A stretch of DNA of 64,000 nucleotides from Carposina sasakii. Its lineage: Eukaryota > Arthropoda > Insecta > Lepidoptera > Carposinidae. The notes beneath the pieces are model-generated. The model was not told the DNA's origin. It searched no databases and saw only the letters and a list, made by a program, of their open reading frames with translations. Shown here piece by piece: positions 58,546 through 64,000 of this stretch. Location of the stretch: assembly GCA_014607495.2 (NCBI GenBank), contig CP053149.1, positions 14,892,120 to 14,956,119 on the forward strand, in the 5' to 3' direction. The position numbers and the translations under genes are program-made. Position 1 is the stretch's first letter, and each line of letters starts with the position of its first letter.

Positions 58546-58732
58546 CGAGCATACCGGATGCGTATGCGTACACGTAAGCGTAGATGTACACGTACCTTTG
58601 AGTTGTAATGTATGGAACTGTATAAGACATTACGCATCCGGTATGCCCGTGCCTATACAGTTCCATATATTACAACTCAGAGGTACGTGTACGTCTACGC
58701 TTACGTGTACGCATACGCATCCAGTGTGCTCG
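58546..58732. repeat. 81-bp-arm near-perfect hairpin with internal third end
   Basis: Arms 58546-58626 and 58652-58732 differ at six of 81 positions, all transitions. The 25-bp loop contains TTACGCATCCGGTATGCCCG, the inverse of the arm start GCATACCGGATGCGTA. This looks like two copies of a roughly 100-bp MITE fused head to head and sharing an end. A transcribed + strand would form an almost unbroken RNA stem. Confidence 0.93.
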
Positions 58733-59694
58733 AAGCTCGACTAAATCCAGTAGGTACATAAATAGTTAACAACAATCGAAGATAAATCATGTTAGATGCT
58801 ATGCTACTTGTCTTTGCCAGTAATACTTCTAATTATAACAAAGGTCTGTAATGTGTTTGTATATCTAACAGTAAAGACATTCGAACCATAATATATTTGA
58901 TAGTAAATGCTAGTGCCTCCTTGCTTGTGTTCTTTTTGTATACAATTTTTTATCCTATTTATTATTGGGTGAATTGTCTCCTCTTCTTGCCTTTATGCAT
59001 TGCATTGTCTCCTCTCCCTCTACAACTGACCCCATACCTGTATGTACACCTGTGCATTGCACTACGCTTGTAGCAGCCGGCGACATGGCCTAGGAAATTA
59101 GTTCTGCTATTTAGACAGTGCCTAGTTTTAAATTGTTGCCTGAAATTACGGTATATTTTGAAAGTAGCGCGGTGGTGTGCGTCCATTTTTAAATTGATCA
59201 AATGTGAAATGATGCACAATCAAATCGATAGAATAGAACAAAAACAGAAATTGTTAAAAAGAACTATATACTCGTAAATTGACATAACAATCACAAAAAT
59301 ACATGCGAAATTCCGTACAAATTATGTGACTGTAACAGATTAAAGTCTGTACTAATACGAGTAAGTGACTTATTTATTGGACTATTAAAGCGATGAACTA
59401 ATTGTACCTGTAAGTACTAATCATGATTGATTTATTATGAATTCTGATCGAGGAATATTAGTAATTAATGTGGAAAACAGGACGAGATAGTAACCGAATT
59501 CCCAATGGCGTCCTGTAGACAAGTATCTAAATTATTGGGAAATAATACCAATTACTAATTGAAATGGAGAAGTTGTAGGTCTTAAGCTATAGTGGCTGTT
59601 AGATTATAATTAATGCTGACGGTTATGCCAAATATATTATATTTGCTTAGTTTACTTTAATATCTAATTAGTATTGGCATGGTTATAAATGTTA
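58733..59694. other. No gene recognised
   Basis: The 85-codon minus frame at 58962-59219 has Cys/His/Arg residues but no domain order and no splice borders. Confidence 0.35.
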
Positions 59695-59930
59695 TAGACC
59701 TAGCCCAACGTTCCAGAAAGCTAAAGTGGCAGTGGGAAGAAGACATCGTTGAAAGAGTCGATGGAGCTATAACGTTCTAGAGTGACTACTACACATCGGA
59801 TAGCGAAGGATAGGGAAGGCCACCCGTACGACCTAGTATGGGTATCTGCCAGATGTAGGCTGCTTCAATCAGGTCGCAGTGGTTTTTGTTGGGGAAGGCC
59901 TATGACCAGCAGTGGACTAAGACTTTTTAT
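59695..59930 (+). pseudogene. LINE ORF C-terminus, decayed
   Basis: One frame reads LAQRSRKLKWQWEEDIVERV, stop, then a GRPPVRPS block and, after further stops, RSQWFLLGKAYDQQWTKT. This is the order of the C-terminal end of lepidopteran endonuclease/reverse-transcriptase LINEs (KLKWQW, GRPP, AYVQQW). Several in-frame stops show it is dead. It supplies the coding context for the shorter AYVQQW tails elsewhere in the window. Confidence 0.75.
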
Positions 59931-61220
59931 CAAGACACAAGCGCATTGTTGTTAGAGCATTACGAATTTTTAAAATAATATGTCGTGAAGTAACACTATT
60001 TACTTACATAATTCGTAAATTGTTTGATAAACAAAGATTAATCCACATTATTGTCCCGAAGTTAGGAATAATTTGGACCAACAATAGGATAATCTGTGAT
60101 CATCCCATCTAGTATTGTCAGACAATGCGGCTTGGTTTTAAGTAAGAGGTTTTAACTCTACACCCGACTTAGTTCTTAAGACGATTGTTTTAAACGAAGC
60201 TGTAAATAAATAGAGATGCTCTTATTTAGTAGTTTTTTCTAAATTAAATAGAGCATTAAATCTCTTTTTTCTATATTACGTAAACACCCTGTTAACCAAA
60301 TGCTGTACCTAATTCTGAAAACTTCTATTTTTAGTCCATGTTTTACTTGAGGCAAATACTCGTACACTTTCATAACTGATCTAGTTATACCAAGTTAGTT
60401 TTCAGGCACGAAAGTAGCCTATGTCCCTATCTTAAATATTCCTATATTTGTACCTATATACCCATTCCCACACTTACGGCTTATTGTTTTTTTACAGATT
60501 CGGATGCGGTACAAATTCCGGATGTTGGCTCGTAGACAAGAGTGATTTCTATATATTATATCTTTGATTAATCGCCACGAATTTAACGGCCAATTGCTCT
60601 AGTTAATATGATTCGAGATAAAATTGGCGAATTGTTGATTACATCTTCAATGTCATTCATAAGAGCAAGTTTGTATTCCATTTCATCATAATTTTTTTTT
60701 GAAATTTTTATTAGATTTGCTTTATAGTCTGATGTAATTGAACATAGCTTTGCTTATGGAAATGCAATTACAAGCATCAACTGTTCTCTAAAATTGCTGC
60801 CAATTCAATATATAATTTAGTTCCACGGCTCCTCTCTTAACACATATTTAGTAGTAACTCGCAAAATATGCAAATCTCTGACTAAAGCGTGTCTCCTTTT
60901 GTTCCCAGCTTTGTATTGTAACTTGTAAGGGTTGATTCACAACGGTATGGTTCTGTTTAATTATTCCAAATAATTTGAAGGTCTAGTTTAGTAATCTATT
61001 ATATTAGTACATAACTCTAGCTTTGAATACTAAAATCTAGTTTGGTGAAAAATGACACGAGAATTATCGGGCATTCGTGCATTTTAAGATTAAATAATCC
61101 AAGGTAGTTGTAAGTAGAGGGCTAAGACCTTGACAATTTCGTCTAGTTTGGGTACTGACTTTTCATTCATCATCTGCAATCTATACATAAAAAGACAATG
61201 AATTTTTCCTTCATTATCAT
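59931..61220. other. No gene or element recognised
   Basis: AT-rich throughout, without inverted repeats of note. Confidence 0.4.
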
Positions 61221-61336
61221 ATACATTTACATACATATCATCACGCCTTTATCTCTTACGGGGTAGGCCGAGCACCAAGGGCCGATAGAACCACATGGTG
61301 CCACTTTTGACCAAATTTGAGGGTATAATTGAGATG
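61221..61336 (-). mobile_element. SINE (copy 7), 5'-truncated
   Basis: Tail and right half present (ACATACATATCATCACGCC to AGGGTATAATTGAGATG), then it stops. Normal 5' truncation. Confidence 0.85.
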
Positions 61337-61647
61337 CTTTATTATATTTTCATATGTTTAGAATAATACATCCAGATGTACTTATGTGTGATATTTCATT
61401 ATGTGCTTATTTCTGGAAAATGGGCTTATACGTATGATGTACTTATTGGCTAGAAAATGGGCATACCTTGCTTTTACCGTCGGTGTGTATCAGACCTAAG
61501 GCGCTAGTTAATGCCAAGTTGAATGAAGTTGAGTCCGGGTTTAGGGCCGGTATCGTCAGTTAATGTGGCTGTTTACGTTCGCCCTGCTTTGCTGGTAAGC
61601 TAGGGTTATAAACATATTACATCGTTTAGGAAAGTAAGGTTTCTTAC

Positions 61648-61745
61648 CAACTTGCTTCCAGTTTGGGAAGGTAAAACAGATGTGATAGAAGCTTAATATA
61701 GGTCCATCTTGTATTGATACGATTGTTTCCGGACTAGCTCGAACT
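61648..61745 (-). CDS. Candidate internal exon, product unknown
   Basis: On the minus strand TTTATATTCTTTCAG gives a strong acceptor at 61746-61747, and GTTG followed by GTAAGA gives a strong donor at 61646-61647. The 98-bp exon encodes 32 full codons, VRASPETIVSIQDGP then ILSFYHICFTFPNWKQV. The whole minus frame (61556-61945, 129 codons from a GTG) is open through both borders. Its upstream part is hydrophobic, so a single longer exon, for instance of a membrane receptor, is the alternative. I recognise no family. It is on the opposite strand to the 35986 gene. Confidence 0.35.
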
Positions 61746-61749
61746 CTGA

Positions 61750-63003
61750 AAGAATATAAAATTGAATAAAATATACATGGTGAAGAAATCATGATTATTA
61801 CATCTAAATATATATAAGTATTAAAATCGTAGACTTCTTTGTTAAGAAATTCGGACAAGTCCATAAAAACATTGAGTCCCGGAAACATGGTGTAGGTACA
61901 TAGTATAACTTCTAACAATATTAAAGTAAACATGTAAAATGTCACAGAAACAATAATTTAGCTTCGGTGTCACTTTAGAGGTGTCAGTCACTATCGACAT
62001 CGAACGGACATCTGTCACTGACCCAAAAACAATGGACAGGAATGCACTAGATTTGTTACAAAAGAAAACAGATTTTATTTTAATTTGATTTGATTTCAGA
62101 ATGATGGTTAAAACTATTTAATGGTCCGTGGTTCCGTAGGGGCGTGTTCGTGAAAATGGTTTATAAACGAGGATGACAAAATCTAAGCTATCTCAGTACC
62201 ATGCCTTGCTTGCGCGCCTAAATTCAATAAAAAATCACAGTTTAGGTATACAGTCAGTCATAGAAGTAAAATTAGCACATTAATGGGAACGCTAGGATCG
62301 CGATGAAGTTGAGATATCATCTTCTTCTACGAGTATCTATAACATGTCCTGACTGATTTATCAACGCTGAGGCAAAACTACTGAAGCCAGAAAGTTAACC
62401 GTATCTTCCTTTTGCGACATAGAGGTCCACTAAGAAGAGACCCCTGAAATTCCTACGGGAACAGGATTAACAACGACAAAGTTGTGGATAGTTTTCTATA
62501 ATACTGAACCCCAAAACGAGTCTTTATTTTAATGCCTAGTATTAATGACATTATCAGAAGCATGTGACCTAGACCGGTGACAGATTCCATTAGATACTGT
62601 TCGTTATTTTAAATGCTTAGCCTGGCTGCCGTCCAATAAGACGAGACGTTCCAATGTCTTGCAAATGTTAACAATTACACTAAGATGTCGCTGATATAAA
62701 TATGGAAGCGCGCAGATGTTCTTTCTGCCATTTGGTGTATAATTAACATAATGTTAACGCTATAATACACGTCATTTTATCCAGTCCTGAGATGCTGTGT
62801 GTATTCCAGGAAAATTGGAAATCAACCATACTAAGGGAATGCTATTGTAAAAGCAAAGCGTAAAGCCAGTAATTTACAATTACAATCTACTGTATACTAA
62901 ATAGCTGTTCCCCGATATAACAAAGTTCTCCTAAAATAAAATATATCTGGTCAACCCAAGTTTCATCATTGGTCTCATCGTATTTACCATCAGGTTAGGT
63001 TAA
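61750..63003. other. Nothing further recognised
   Basis: 61746-61945 is the hydrophobic upstream part of the frame described at 61648. The rest is AT-rich without features. Confidence 0.35.
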
Positions 63004-63031
63004 GGTCCAGCAGTGGGCTGCAATAGGCTGA
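63004..63031 (+). mobile_element. LINE 3' tail, AYVQQW family, minimal
   Basis: GTCCAGCAGTGGGCTGCAAT encodes VQQWAAIG followed by TGA. Only about 28 bp remain. Confidence 0.5.
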
Positions 63032-63270
63032 CGATACGATAGGTTAATTAAGGTTAAACATGAGGATATTTTACAATAAAATATGTATCATTTATGTGAA
63101 GGCACAATAGGGTCCAGTGCGGTCAATAATAGCCTAGAATCAGGAATTGTCTAAACCAGACATAAATATGGGACCTGTCACCTCTCAGTTGATATGGAAC
63201 CTCTAGTTTGCTCAACTTACTATTTGTAATTGTCATCTTACACGAATGGTTCCATTGTAATATATGGTAT

Positions 63271-63320
63271 TGACGCGCCTCGGAGTCTAGAGGTCGTGTA
63301 TTCAAACCCGCGGTCGTGAA
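63271..63320 (+). mobile_element. tRNA-derived SINE piece
   Basis: GCGCCTCGGAGTCTAGAGG, then GTGTATTCAAACCCGCGG. The latter is a degenerate box B. This string is typical of a common lepidopteran SINE head, from memory. No stems close properly. Confidence 0.5.
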
Positions 63321-63420
63321 CTTAGCTATTGACTGAAATCTATTGTAAATTTCCTTCAGGTGCTAGCTCCTTCTATTATACTGGAACATTACCTATAGTA
63401 GCGAAGTTAATCTCATTTTT

Positions 63421-63570
63421 AGCCGACTGCGCCAAAGGGGGCTTATGTTTTTCAAGTGTATGTTTGTATGTACAATTTTTTTGGGCTTCTATTTGAGCTT
63501 GAGAGGTGTCATTTGATTCATCGTCGCGAAAGTGACACTGGGTCAAAATTTTACGCGGTCGGGTTTATTT
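63421..63570 (+). repeat. Dispersed repeat, 'ATTTGAGCTTGAG' family
   Basis: Starts AGCCGACTGCGCCAAAGGGG and shows the CTATTTGAGCTTGAGAGGTG and GCGGTCGGGTTT blocks shared with 49740-49875. More complete than that copy. Confidence 0.55.
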
Positions 63571-64000
63571 CTTTAAACAATTAAACTTGCTCTCAAAGCT
63601 ACATATGTACATAAACCACTTAAATCTCTGATACTCGTAATTTGATATATTCGATCTCGTATGTAGTCTACAAGTATTCTTATTGAAATAAATTTAATAA
63701 ATAAATAAATAAATTTAAAGATATCGATATGTAATTATGTCACAATGTCTTGTGATCAAAATTAGTTTGGACTTGTTCCGTAGGACGTAATTCTTGTCAT
63801 CTACTAATAACAATTTTTTTTCTAATATGCTTTTATATGAAAATACACGAAAGTGGTCGATCGTTTAATATTTAATGTGAATCAATTTGTGTCGATTGAA
63901 ACTTTTATTCTATCGTAAAATTGTTAGGTTTACGTCGATGGTCTAAATAGTAATGGTTTATTTATCGATCCTTTTGAATATATTAATGGCTTTCACACGT

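Noticed and set aside
1..64000. CRISPR array, operons, bacterial promoters or terminators
   Set aside because: No regularly spaced direct repeats and no prokaryotic gene organisation; the sequence is clearly an insect nuclear genome.

Overview
This window is eukaryotic, non-coding-rich DNA, most probably from a moth or butterfly (Lepidoptera). I see no operons, ribosome-binding sites or long ORFs. The DNA is AT-rich and packed with short mobile elements of types I know from lepidopteran genomes: Helitron-like elements whose ends read TC...CTAG and sit between A and T, one SINE family ending in GATTATATGTATGTA, 3' tails of a non-LTR retrotransposon ending AYVQQWTAVG-stop, and many terminal-inverted-repeat MITEs. 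Dense TAGGTAC words fit the same group. The species cannot be named from this.

The only gene piece I call with some confidence is a first coding exon on the + strand at 35986-36348. It has a stop upstream, a GT donor in phase 0 and protein-like composition. I do not recognise the family. Its first 32 residues look like a mitochondrial presequence, and a second ATG at 36082 would give a shorter protein with a KKMK basic patch. Five AGATGGCGCT-type motifs lie in the 350 bp after the donor. Weaker exon candidates with splice-like borders are at 61648-61745 (-), 8521-8581 (+), 53430-53557 (-), 15756-15940 (-) and 28769-28957 (-).

Layout: 1-8 kb holds a Helitron end, a 352-bp MITE, a broken LINE fragment and dispersed repeat pieces. 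8-20 kb is mostly empty, with two MITE copies and one complete Helitron. 20-35 kb is a dense repeat field, including a fresh 99-bp tandem duplication. 35-38 kb holds the gene start and the motif cluster. 38-51 kb holds four SINE copies (one split by a Helitron), a diverged tandem duplication and a CpG-dense block. 51-64 kb holds two striking hairpins (54194-54457 and 58546-58732), a decayed LINE 3' end and more SINE copies.

Nothing here forms a pathway or defence system. The window reads as the start of one gene, its first intron, and repeat-rich flanking DNA.
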